IMG/VR virus record: IMGVR_UViG_3300030106_001611
Coordinates: 1 to 53,319 of that record
Length of the DNA stretch: 53,319 nt
Reading direction: 5' to 3' (one strand)
DNA from: a virus
This document shows positions 1 through 5,404 of this stretch, piece by piece (the stretch's first letter is position 1; each line of letters begins with the position of its first letter). Below the pieces are notes generated by a model that saw only the letters and a program-made list of their open reading frames with translations, was not told the origin of the DNA and ran no database searches. A program made the translations under genes and the position numbers.

Positions 1-36
1 GTGCTAAAACTGGGGATACCTTACGAGGTGTCGTGA
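1..36 (+). CDS. C-terminal fragment of the gene that ends the window
   Basis: The first 12 codons (ending in TGA at 34-36) repeat the 3' end of the gene at 53021-53275. They read VLKLGIPYEVS and a stop. This is not a separate gene. It is the redundant copy of that gene's tail created by the 80-bp end repeat. Confidence 0.9.
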   Translation: MLKLGIPYEVS

Positions 37-80
37 GGTTGTTTCGTTCGTTGGTTGAGAAGCGGGGTTGGATTCATTTC
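1..80. repeat. Left copy of 80-bp terminal direct repeat
   Basis: These 80 bases recur as the last 80 bases of the window, with one difference (A at position 60 here, G at the matching position 53299). The repeat contains the last codons of a rightward gene and the 5' arm of a terminator hairpin. The gene and the terminator are only complete when the two ends are joined, so the contig represents a circular map or a genome with redundant ends. Whether this is a physical terminal repeat or an assembly overlap cannot be told from the sequence. Confidence 0.93.
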
Positions 81-99
81 CAGCCCCGTTTCTTTTTTT
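63..99 (+). terminator. Rho-independent terminator across the contig junction
   Basis: A 9-bp stem (CGGGGTTGG at 63-71 with CCAGCCCCG at 80-88, one G-T pair) closes an 8-nt loop and is followed by a T-rich run to position 99. It ends the rightward operon that begins at 52.7 kb, once the circular ends are joined. Only its 5' arm exists in the right-hand repeat copy. Confidence 0.8.
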
Positions 100-100
100 G

Positions 101-129
101 TTGACAAGGTATTTGGTTATCGATATTGA
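101..129 (+). promoter_or_regulatory. Candidate early promoter
   Basis: TTGACA at 101-106 is a perfect -35 box. The possible -10 boxes are TATTGA at 124-129 (17-bp spacer) or GATATT at 122-127 (15-bp spacer), both imperfect. It lies directly after the terminator and 8 bases before the first early gene, a sensible place to start early rightward transcription by host RNA polymerase. Confidence 0.5.
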
Positions 130-136
130 TAAAGTT

Positions 137-358
137 ATGAAGATATCCCGACCCAAAGAAGCAACGTGGGACAACGCCAAACTATATCGCGTTGATTTCT
201 ACGACTTGCGACTACCAGTATCCGGCACACGGCTCGTGTGGGCTGTTGTCGGACACAAATGGGTTCGCATATGTACCCCTGTACAAAACAAAAAGTTTCG
301 TGTAAGACGGGGTGAATGGGACAAAATGTCAACACAGGAGATACCCGACGATGAATAA
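137..358 (+). CDS. Early small protein, unknown function
   Basis: The gene encodes 73 residues. The ATG at 137 is chosen because it follows the promoter; an upstream in-frame start at 68 would lie inside the terminator. The product is basic and aromatic-rich (WDNAKLYRVDFYDLRL near the N-terminus) with an acidic tail, and has no membrane segment or recognised motif. The next gene overlaps its last 8 bases, so the two are probably translated together. The position right after the early promoter fits a host-takeover factor, but that is inference from place only. Confidence 0.7.
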   Translation: MKISRPKEATWDNAKLYRVDFYDLRLPVSGTRLVWAVVGHKWVRICTPVQNKKFRVRRGEWDKMSTQEIPDDE

Positions 359-545
359 TATTCGCAAACAACTTAAAAATGACACGAGTGAGGAAATTGA
401 CTTTCACTTATTGATTGCTGTTGTTAATGAAATCCTAGAAGATGTTAAACACGGGGACTACACCGCTATTGAGTGTTTGTTTCAATACTTGGACGACCCA
501 GAATATAGACTAAAACAATTTTTAAGAAACCCTAGTACAGATTAA
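351..545 (+). CDS. Early small acidic protein, unknown function
   Basis: The gene encodes 64 residues. The ATG at 351 is supported by AGGAG about 11 bases upstream and by overlap with the stop of the preceding gene (ATGAATAA). The sequence is predicted mostly helical and acidic, with a run EEIDFHLLIAVVNEILEDV followed by YLDDPEYRLKQFLRN. I do not recognise the family. It sits in a chain of small early genes where inhibitors of host functions are common in phages, but nothing in the sequence shows such a role. Confidence 0.7.
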   Translation: MNNIRKQLKNDTSEEIDFHLLIAVVNEILEDVKHGDYTAIECLFQYLDDPEYRLKQFLRNPSTD

Positions 546-557
546 GGAGGGAGATTG

Positions 558-746
558 ATGATGCCAAAGTATGAAGTAATGCGAAGCTACACTGTATGTA
601 GCGTCGCCATTGTTGAAGCAGAGAACAGTGATGAGGCTATAGAAAAGGCCATAGTTGGAGACTGTATTACAGTCAAAGAATACGATTCTGATTATGATGA
701 GGACATTACTGTAGAGGAGATAAGCAGTGAACGTACCGACGTTTGA
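558..746 (+). CDS. Small DpnD/PcfM-like acidic protein
   Basis: The gene encodes 62 residues. A strong AAGGAGG at 544-550 precedes adjacent ATG codons at 558 and 561. The layout is a short beta strand (YEVMRSYTVCSVAIVEAE) followed by NSDEAIEKA and an acidic tail. It resembles the small DpnD/PcfM-type proteins with an 'xxVxAxxxxEAxxxA' pattern. The gene at 875 has the same layout and may be a distant paralogue. Function is unknown. The ribosome site AGGGAGA could pair over 7 nt with the candidate small RNA at 5.2 kb. Confidence 0.7.
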   Translation: MMPKYEVMRSYTVCSVAIVEAENSDEAIEKAIVGDCITVKEYDSDYDEDITVEEISSERTDV

Positions 747-894
747 AGAATTAAAGCGGGATTTACAAATCCTAGAAATTGAACCAGAGTATGACCGCAT
801 AGGACGAATTAAATTGACAGGCAATCGTCCCGCCTCTATTAAAGTTACAAAGTTAATGTTAAAAAGAGCGAACGATGGAAAACAAAAAACGTAA
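727..894 (+). CDS. Small protein with GTG start, unknown function
   Basis: The gene encodes 55 residues from GTG at 727 (VNVPTFEELKRDLQILEIEP...) to TAA at 892-894. GAGGAGA lies 6-10 bases before the GTG. It overlaps the preceding gene by 20 bases and the next gene by 20 bases, exactly filling what would otherwise be a gap in a tightly packed operon. The short length and GTG start make it easy to miss. The product is basic at its C-terminus (KVTKLMLKRANDGKQKT). No family is recognised. Confidence 0.65.
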   Translation: MNVPTFEELKRDLQILEIEPEYDRIGRIKLTGNRPASIKVTKLMLKRANDGKQKT

Positions 895-1063
895 ATTTGT
901 AGTCGAGGTGGTTGCATCTGTATGCCAAGAAATAATTGTTAGGGCTGATTCGGAAGAAGAAGCAAAAGAACAGGCACATGAAATATTTGCAGATGATTGG
1001 AGACAACTTGAAGGTGTGCCAGAAATATTTGAACAATACACATACGACATAGGCGAGGTGTAA
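875..1063 (+). CDS. Small DpnD/PcfM-like protein
   Basis: The gene encodes 62 residues from ATG at 875. It has a basic start (MENKKRKFVVEVVASV), a beta-strand stretch (CQEIIVRADS) and then EEEAKEQAHEIFADDW. This beta-strand plus 'A-S/D-EEA' helix order matches small DpnD/PcfM-type proteins and resembles the gene at 558. The role is unknown. It lies between two other small early genes, 3 bases from the next start. Confidence 0.7.
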   Translation: MENKKRKFVVEVVASVCQEIIVRADSEEEAKEQAHEIFADDWRQLEGVPEIFEQYTYDIGEV

Positions 1064-1065
1064 CA

Positions 1066-1275
1066 ATGGGAAAAGTTAAAGCATGGGCAATGGACAACGA
1101 AGACAAATGGTTCGACATTGCTAATTCAATAATTGGCGGTTGCGAAACTATAGCTGAATTTATCATAGCAATGGAACCACACAGTGACTTGATGGCGCAT
1201 TTCACAAGTGAGGAACTTAACGAACTGCAATGTGAAGCATGGGATGAATACTGGAGCGAGTACAATGTACGTTGA
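1066..1275 (+). CDS. Early acidic protein, unknown function
   Basis: The gene encodes 69 residues, acidic and tryptophan-rich (WAMDNEDKWFDIAN near the start; WDEYWSEY near the end). The start lies 3 bases after the previous stop, with GGCGAGGTG just upstream as a possible ribosome site. The sequence is likely all-helical with a central SDLMAHFTSEELNEL segment. No family is recognised. It overlaps the next gene by 11 bases. Confidence 0.7.
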   Translation: MGKVKAWAMDNEDKWFDIANSIIGGCETIAEFIIAMEPHSDLMAHFTSEELNELQCEAWDEYWSEYNVR

Positions 1276-1462
1276 ACCAGCGTACCCCAACTTGGCAAGC
1301 GACCCACGCTTAACAAATGTTACTGACAAATGGCGAACGTTAAACAGACAAATCAGTGACGCTGACTGGCATGGCAAGCCCGTGACAAAAGTAGAACATG
1401 ACAAATTATCCACGCTAAGACAAATGGTGCACGATGGCAAATTATACACACCAAAATTTTGA
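1265..1462 (+). CDS. Early small protein, unknown function
   Basis: The gene encodes 65 residues. ATG at 1265 is preferred to an upstream in-frame start at 1208, because it needs only an 11-base overlap with the preceding gene. The N-terminus is rich in proline and asparagine (MYVEPAYPNLASDPRLTN). The C-terminus is charged and helical (KVEHDKLSTLRQMVHDGKL). No motif is recognised. Its 3' end overlaps the zinc-ribbon gene by 29 bases. Confidence 0.65.
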   Translation: MYVEPAYPNLASDPRLTNVTDKWRTLNRQISDADWHGKPVTKVEHDKLSTLRQMVHDGKLYTPKF

Positions 1463-1616
1463 CAAACGAACCACATTAAACCCTAATTTCAAATGTATTA
1501 AGTGCGGCGAACCAGCAATGGTTTATGTAGATAAATGGCTTTACTGTCCAAAATGCTATCTAAAAGAACAGGGCGCGAAAATAAAACCGCTTGACCATCG
1601 CGGGTTTTATCCATAA
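1434..1616 (+). CDS. Small zinc-ribbon protein
   Basis: The gene encodes 60 residues. Two CxxC knuckles, CIKC at residues 21-24 and CPKC at 38-41, are separated by a short beta hairpin (GEPAMVYVDKWLY). This is a classic zinc ribbon that should bind one zinc and often contacts nucleic acid or a partner protein. The rest is short and basic. The start overlaps the previous gene by 29 bases in another frame. The partner is unknown. Confidence 0.65.
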   Translation: MANYTHQNFDKRTTLNPNFKCIKCGEPAMVYVDKWLYCPKCYLKEQGAKIKPLDHRGFYP

Positions 1617-1650
1617 GGTTCCAGAACAATCAACAAAAGGAACCAACCAG

Positions 1651-1884
1651 ATGAAAAAACGAATACATATAAACCAGCACGTGATTCGTGCAAATAAAAA
1701 GAACGGGGAAGCGAACCCGCCTATCACTGTCAAAACCAGTAAAAGCAATCATTATACCTATGCGGCAGAAATTGACGGGTTGTCGCGGGTTGTCTACTCA
1801 CCAGATAAACCGTTATCTTGTGGTGCTAAAGTTTGGATAGAAACCGACGCGCCAGTCTGGATTCACACGGGCGAGGTAATATGA
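1651..1884 (+). CDS. Conserved mobile-element protein of unknown function
   Basis: The gene encodes 77 residues starting MKKRIHINQHVIRANKK, followed by PPITVKTSKSN and later VVYSPDKPLSCGAKVWIETD. I recall this small beta-rich protein as widespread in phages, plasmids and integrated elements, without a known function. The ATG at 1651 is fixed by AAGGAAC ending 7 bases upstream. That leader and its spacing recur before three other genes of this cassette. It overlaps the next start in ATGA and therefore forms a translational pair with the cysteine-rich GP88-like gene. Confidence 0.75.
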   Translation: MKKRIHINQHVIRANKKNGEANPPITVKTSKSNHYTYAAEIDGLSRVVYSPDKPLSCGAKVWIETDAPVWIHTGEVI

Positions 1885-2567
1885 TGAAAAAAGCAGATAT
1901 AAACAAGCCAGCCGTGACCATGTATCCAAAGAGCCGTCGCGCTGTTGCCGATTGCAAATCCGTTTTGAAACAATCCAAAAACAAAAAACTGTCAAAAGAT
2001 GACTTGCCCATAATTAAAAAAGGCAAGTTTAAAGGTTATATAATCTATACTCTGACGTTAGAAGAACGGGCAACTTGTCCTCGTTATTGTTATCACTGGG
2101 ATGACTGCTACGGTAACAATATGCACAGAGGGCACCGTATAGAGCACGGGCCGGAACTTGAAGCCGCATTACAAAAAGAAGTTGCGGAACTTTGCGGATT
2201 GTATCGCGGGGTTATTATCCGGTTACACGTGCTGGGTGATTTCTATTCGGTGGATTATGTCGAACTATGGCAATTTCTATTAGACAGGTTTGATAACTTG
2301 GCTATTTGGGGATTTACTGGGCACAAGCCATCTAGTGATATCGGGCTTGCTATCCGTGCCGTGCGGGGTGGATTCGGTGACCGATTCGCTGTCCGTTTTA
2401 GCAACGCGCCGGACTGGCAATTCAGCGCGAACAGTGCCGACCTATTCGAACCAGTCAAAAACAAATCGGTAATCTGTCCAGAACAAACAGGCGCGACCGA
2501 ATCGTGCGCGACGTGCACAATATGCTGGGCGGCAAAAGATATGCAGGTTTTGTTTCAAACCCATTGA
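1881..2567 (+). CDS. GP88-like cysteine-cluster protein
   Basis: The gene encodes 228 residues. ATG at 1881 overlaps the preceding stop (ATGATG). An N-terminal basic part leads to CPRYCYHWDDCYGN, a Cx3Cx5CY cluster. Then come a conserved-looking RLHVLGDFYSVDYVELW and a GFTGHKP stretch, ending with CATCTICW. This resembles the phage GP88 / Gp37-Gp68 families, whose cysteine clusters suggest metal or iron-sulfur binding, perhaps related to radical-SAM-like proteins. The biochemical role is not known. Codon use is clearly more G+C-rich than in the flanking early genes, suggesting acquisition from another replicon. Confidence 0.65.
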   Translation: MMKKADINKPAVTMYPKSRRAVADCKSVLKQSKNKKLSKDDLPIIKKGKFKGYIIYTLTLEERATCPRYCYHWDDCYGNNMHRGHRIEHGPELEAALQKEVAELCGLYRGVIIRLHVLGDFYSVDYVELWQFLLDRFDNLAIWGFTGHKPSSDIGLAIRAVRGGFGDRFAVRFSNAPDWQFSANSADLFEPVKNKSVICPEQTGATESCATCTICWAAKDMQVLFQTH

Positions 2568-2780
2568 TGACAAATTGCCCACGCTAAACTATTATTGGGG
2601 CTTGTGTGTGCTTTCGGTTTCCGTTGTTGGTTCGGGGGGCTGGGCACGGCACGGGCGGCGGGGTGTCGCGAGTCGCGGGGCGGCATCCCATTATTTTTTT
2701 TTCGGGAATCGGGTTCCCATCTGGTCAATTCCGTGTATAGTTGTGTTATTGTTAATCAAACAACGAAAGGAACGAAACGA
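2568..2780. other. Intergenic leader with candidate promoter before the DUF932 gene
   Basis: No gene is convincing in these 213 bases. They hold a G+C-rich stretch (about 2630-2690), a T9 run, a small hairpin (GGGAA / TTCCC, about 2704-2718) and a possible promoter: TTCCCA at 2714-2719, a 16-bp spacer and TATAGT at 2736-2741. The leader ends with the shared AAGGAAC ribosome site. A promoter here would let the downstream accessory genes be expressed apart from the early operon. Confidence 0.4.
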
Positions 2781-3794
2781 ATGTTTGATTTAATCCAGCC
2801 CGAATATCAGCGCGAGGGCGGCGCGACCTACTACCATCACAACGAAGTATCAGATACCCAGCTTTTCAAAGATATGGGTTCGGTGCGGCGGGTGCCAATC
2901 GAAGCCATCACAAGCCAAGATTATTCCGACATTGAATTGTGCGAATCAACACCAATGCCGAATTACTCAGCTTTGCAAAATACGGCAACGGGTGAGTTAC
3001 TGGATACGCGGCCAATCGGTAAAACCTACAAGCTTGTTCCGCATGATGAACTGTTCGCGAACCATGCCGATATCTTGGCGGGTTCAGATTTACCCGTCGG
3101 CAATGTAAAAGTGCTAGACCGAATATATGATGATGGATTGCGTGCCCATCGAACCGTCCATTTCATGGACTTACAACACAGCGTTGGTGAAAAGCAGGAC
3201 AACGTTGTCTGTCGCATGGACATATTCAACAGCATAGATATGTCTTGGGCTTTCCAGATATTCAGCGGGGCATATCGTGACTTGTGCCGCAATACGTTGG
3301 TGTTCGGTGGTGAGAAGGCGTATCACCAGAAATCAAAACACACTAAGAACCTCGAACCAGCGGCATTGATTAGCAAGGCGGCAATGGGTTTGAATATGTG
3401 GGAAACCCAGCTTGAGTTGATGAACCGTTGGCGGGGTGCCCGTTTATCAGATGAACAATTCGGGCAGATACTTGCCGAAACGGTCTGCCATAAATCCGGC
3501 GCGGCGGCTGAACAAGGCCATGCCAAGCCAGTGAATGAGCGGCTATTCAATTATCTGATGCACCAATTCAATGCCGAAAAGCAGGAATTGGGCGCGACTA
3601 TGTGGGCGGCCTATAATGCCCTGACGCATTGGTCAACGCACACAAACGTGACATGGCAGGATGCAAACGGGACCGAGCGGCAGACTGGCAAAAGCACAGC
3701 CAGCCAGCACTTGGTTCAGCGAACCCGTAACGATAAGGTACGCGACGTTATCACAAGCCCGTCATGGCAATATCTTGAATCACTGGCGGCGTGA
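2781..3794 (+). CDS. DUF932 family protein
   Basis: The gene encodes 337 residues. ATG at 2781 is chosen because AAAGG ends 10 bases upstream; an open frame extends back to 2595 but runs through low-complexity G+C-rich sequence. Features of the DUF932 / phage-plasmid-like family are visible: RPIGKTYKLVPHDELF near residue 75, a middle part with YRDLCRNTLVFGG and QKSKHTKN, and a C-terminal YLMHQFNAEKQELGATMWAAYNALTHW. Members are common on plasmids and phages; some lie near replication or recombination genes, but no activity is established. The G+C-rich codon use matches the preceding gene. Confidence 0.75.
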   Translation: MFDLIQPEYQREGGATYYHHNEVSDTQLFKDMGSVRRVPIEAITSQDYSDIELCESTPMPNYSALQNTATGELLDTRPIGKTYKLVPHDELFANHADILAGSDLPVGNVKVLDRIYDDGLRAHRTVHFMDLQHSVGEKQDNVVCRMDIFNSIDMSWAFQIFSGAYRDLCRNTLVFGGEKAYHQKSKHTKNLEPAALISKAAMGLNMWETQLELMNRWRGARLSDEQFGQILAETVCHKSGAAAEQGHAKPVNERLFNYLMHQFNAEKQELGATMWAAYNALTHWSTHTNVTWQDANGTERQTGKSTASQHLVQRTRNDKVRDVITSPSWQYLESLAA

Positions 3795-3874
3795 TGGAAG
3801 CACTATACGTCATTTATCGCAGTCTGACGGTGCTGTTGATAATTGTATTCATTTACGCCGTTTTCATTCAATAA
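3794..3874 (+). CDS. Micro membrane protein (26 residues)
   Basis: ATG at 3794 overlaps the TGA of the DUF932 gene (TGATG), giving termination-reinitiation coupling. The 26-residue product is a single hydrophobic helix: MEALYVIYRSLTVLL then a run of I, V and F residues, ending FIQ. Such a peptide could sit in the inner membrane. No function is known. The coupling and clean membrane segment are the reasons to believe it is made. Confidence 0.5.
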   Translation: MEALYVIYRSLTVLLIIVFIYAVFIQ

Positions 3875-3895
3875 CTGGAAAAAGGAACCAGAACG

Positions 3896-4291
3896 ATGAC
3901 AACCAACAACGAACATATTAATGAGCTTTGCAACCAGCTTGTGGCGGCGGTGCGGCAGGATATCCGGCAGGAATTAACCGAAAAATTGCGCGAGGAATTC
4001 GCCACGGGTGTCGCAACTGGTATGCACGGCGAACCATTGGAACCAGTCGCACGGCGGCGCGGCGAACGGGGTGCCGATAAACGACCGTTTCGCCCTAATT
4101 CATCCCTTGCCAAGCTTTATCGGGTTTTGGCTAGTCGTAAGACTGGGGTGAATATCCAGACATTGGCGCGTGAAACCGGACTGACTAAAAAGGCGATTCA
4201 TATGGCAGTTTATAAGCTTCGCAAACATGGCTATAGCATTGTGGTAAAGCGCGAGGGATTCCAGCGGCCAAAATATAAGCTTGCCAGCTAA
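3896..4291 (+). CDS. Winged-helix DNA-binding protein
   Basis: The gene encodes 131 residues. The N-terminal half is helical and charged (QLVAAVRQDIRQELTEKLREEF, possible coiled coil), followed by an Arg-rich linker (ARRRGERGADKR). The C-terminal 55 residues look like a winged helix: KLYRVLASRKTGVNIQTLARETGLTKKAIHMAVYKLRKHGY then a short wing. It is therefore a likely dimeric transcription regulator of the phage. The AAGGAAC leader ends 7 bases before the ATG. It is followed by a terminator at 4312-4343. It is a candidate to bind the palindrome in the divergent promoter region 1 kb downstream, but this is inference. Confidence 0.7.
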   Translation: MTTNNEHINELCNQLVAAVRQDIRQELTEKLREEFATGVATGMHGEPLEPVARRRGERGADKRPFRPNSSLAKLYRVLASRKTGVNIQTLARETGLTKKAIHMAVYKLRKHGYSIVVKREGFQRPKYKLAS

Positions 4292-4311
4292 ACCAAAACC
4301 AACTATTAATA

Positions 4312-4343
4312 ATGGGGACGGGGCACAGCTTGTCCTCATTTTT
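4312..4343 (+). terminator. Rho-independent terminator or attenuator
   Basis: ATGGGGAC (4312-4319) pairs with GTCCTCAT (4332-4339, one G-T pair) across a 12-nt loop and runs into TTTT. It follows the winged-helix gene. Because the next gene starts only 20 bases later without a clear promoter, it may attenuate rather than stop transcription. Confidence 0.65.
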
Positions 4344-4362
4344 AACAGAAGGAACCAACGAT

Positions 4363-4608
4363 ATGAAAAGCACAATATCACTCAATAAGGATAATTTCGA
4401 TAGCGACGCTAAGCGGATGATAGTTTTAACCACAGTTGAAGCGGCGTTAATCTTGCAATCTATCGAAGCATTAGAAACACAGGCGGCGGCGTCAAAGGCG
4501 TTGCTCCGGTCTTTGGGTTTCGACCATTATACCCATGCAACCGACAACCCGCGAACCGTTGCCCGTCTAAATTTAGCGGTGAAAGAGGCCAGCGATGACC
4601 GCAACTAA
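4363..4608 (+). CDS. Small protein, unknown function
   Basis: The gene encodes 81 residues. ATG at 4363 lies exactly 10 bases after the GG of AAGGAAC, as in the three other cassette genes. The sequence is helical and alanine-rich (VEAALILQSIEALETQAAASKALLRS) with a basic C-terminus. No motif is recognised. An upstream in-frame ATG at 4312 is rejected because it lies within the terminator stem. The gene overlaps a micro membrane protein gene at its 3' end by 14 bases. Confidence 0.65.
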   Translation: MKSTISLNKDNFDSDAKRMIVLTTVEAALILQSIEALETQAAASKALLRSLGFDHYTHATDNPRTVARLNLAVKEASDDRN

Positions 4609-4705
4609 TATCATTATGCTTGTATTGCTGGCATGGATTGTTATTGCTTGCTGGTGTTTGTGTGCCGCACTATACGACTTAGCGCGGGATGATTTGAACC
4701 GCTAG
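4595..4705 (+). CDS. Micro membrane protein (36 residues)
   Basis: The gene encodes 36 residues starting MTATNIIMLVLLAWIVIACW, then CLCAAL, ending in a charged YDLARDDLNR. It is a single clear transmembrane helix with a charged tail. It overlaps the preceding gene by 14 bases, and AAGAGG about 6 bases upstream could serve as the ribosome site. It is the second coupled micro membrane protein in this cassette. Role unknown. Confidence 0.5.
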   Translation: MTATNIIMLVLLAWIVIACWCLCAALYDLARDDLNR

Positions 4706-4753
4706 TTTATCCTCCACAGGGGCGGGCTTGCCTCCCTTTCCCGCTCCCACTTG

Positions 4754-4786
4754 ACCTCGCTAGCTAGTCTGGCGGGGTTCTTTTTT
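4754..4786 (+). terminator. Rho-independent terminator ending the accessory cassette
   Basis: ACCTCGC (4754-4760) pairs with GCGGGGT (4772-4778, one T-G pair) across an 11-nt loop and is followed by TCTTTTTT. It cleanly closes the rightward early/accessory transcription unit before the non-coding region. Confidence 0.8.
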
Positions 4787-5165
4787 GTCTGGACTTGTTT
4801 ATCGCCAGCACGGGATTGTAAAGCTTGTAGATATTTGGTGCGGGGATTGTGTGGGAAGGCATATATATTTTACCGTGAAGGCCATGCCACGGGATACCAG
4901 CATGACAAAACAATCATGGGCGCATACGTGCGTGCGGGATATTGCGGGGTTTAGTGTGTGTTCGCGGGGTTGCAACGACCAGCCATAAAGCCAGCGCGGG
5001 AACTATCACCGATGGTTTGTAAAAATATTTGGCTGTGCGCGGGTGCGCGAGGGACACCCCACCCCCCTGCCAATTGCTATGCAATCCCGACATATTTTTT
5101 GTATATTTAGGTTATCGACATGGGTTATTTGCAACCCGTTAGGGGACCCCAAGGTATTACCCAAC

Positions 5166-5255
5166 AAAAAAACCCCCCGGCTTGAACCGAAGGGTATCAT
5201 TTTGCGAACCTTTAGGGAGACGGGGGGTAGATATGGGGTTTATCCCCGGCAGACC
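5166..5255 (-). ncRNA. Candidate leftward small RNA, about 90 nt
   Basis: A near-consensus leftward promoter (5262-5290) should start RNA near 5255. The RNA would fold a small GGGG/CCCC hairpin (5235-5238 with 5244-5247). It would then form a perfect 8-bp stem, ACCCCCCG with CGGGGGGT (5221-5228 with 5172-5179), containing an inner 6-bp stem (5190-5195 with 5208-5213). It ends in seven U (A run 5166-5172 on the + strand). Promoter and terminator are only about 90 nt apart and no leftward gene lies beyond for kilobases, so the product can only be a short untranslated RNA. The loop carries UCUCCCU, which could pair with a Shine-Dalgarno sequence. Confidence 0.6.
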
Positions 5256-5261
5256 TAGTTC

Positions 5262-5290
5262 ATTGTATAGGTAAAATTCGCATTTGTCAA
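5262..5290 (-). promoter_or_regulatory. Leftward sigma-70-type promoter
   Basis: Read on the minus strand, TTGACA (5290-5285), a 17-bp spacer and TACAAT (5267-5262) match the host consensus at 11 of 12 positions. It drives RNA leftward into the stem-plus-U-tract at 5166-5228, not into any gene. Confidence 0.75.
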
Positions 5291-5305
5291 CAAAAATCGA
5301 CCCTA

Positions 5306-5321
5306 AGTCAAATTTTTGACT
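5306..5321. promoter_or_regulatory. Candidate operator palindrome between divergent promoters
   Basis: AGTCAAATTTTTGACT is a near-perfect 16-bp inverted repeat (7 of 8 positions symmetric). It lies 15 bp from the leftward -35 box and 19 bp from the rightward -35 box, where a bound dimer could control both. The phage's winged-helix (3896-4291) or ribbon-helix-helix (52816-53049) protein is a possible ligand. This is inference from position. Confidence 0.45.
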
Positions 5322-5340
5322 CAATAACCCTCATAACGTG

Positions 5341-5369
5341 TTGACAACGGTTCCAAAACTCGCCATAAT
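5341..5369 (+). promoter_or_regulatory. Late-operon sigma-70-type promoter
   Basis: TTGACA (5341-5346), a 17-bp spacer and CATAAT (5364-5369) match consensus at 11 of 12 positions. It lies 35 bases upstream of the first late gene and should drive the terminase, portal and capsid genes as far as the terminator at 17.7 kb. Confidence 0.8.
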
Positions 5370-5404
5370 AGAGGAATATTGCTTCTGGTTCGTGGAGAAA
5401 AGGA

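Larger units (their letters stand above)
4787..5404. other. Hairpin-rich non-coding region between early and late genes
   Basis: This stretch of about 620 bases carries no convincing gene. Short frames at 4751-4954 and 4785-4988 overlap each other, lack ribosome sites and match nothing I recognise. It holds several simple hairpins: GGGTG/CACCC near 5041-5059, ATTGC/GCAAT near 5083-5095, and GGGTT/AACCC at 5122-5137. Further right are a strong terminator-like stem at 5172-5228, two divergent promoters and a palindrome. Its place just before the terminase genes would also suit a packaging start site, which cannot be shown here. Confidence 0.6.

Noticed and set aside
2575-2793. Rightward frame of 72 codons and the upstream extension of the DUF932 gene (from 2595)
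   Set aside because: Both run through low-complexity G+C-rich sequence and a T9 run. The DUF932 gene has a clear ribosome site for the ATG at 2781.
4751-4988. Two overlapping rightward frames (67 codons each) in the region before the late promoter
   Set aside because: They overlap in different frames, start with or near a terminator hairpin, lack Shine-Dalgarno sequences and resemble no family. The 4785-4988 frame with several cysteines is the better one but still too weak to list as a gene.
5172-5228. tRNA-like reading of the minus-strand stem (GGTTCAAGC before the 3' arm)
   Set aside because: The T-loop-like GGTTCAA and an 8-bp acceptor-like stem are suggestive, but only 41 bases lie between the arms and no D- or anticodon arm can be drawn. 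The U-run fits a terminator. A tRNA-derived attP is possible but not supported.
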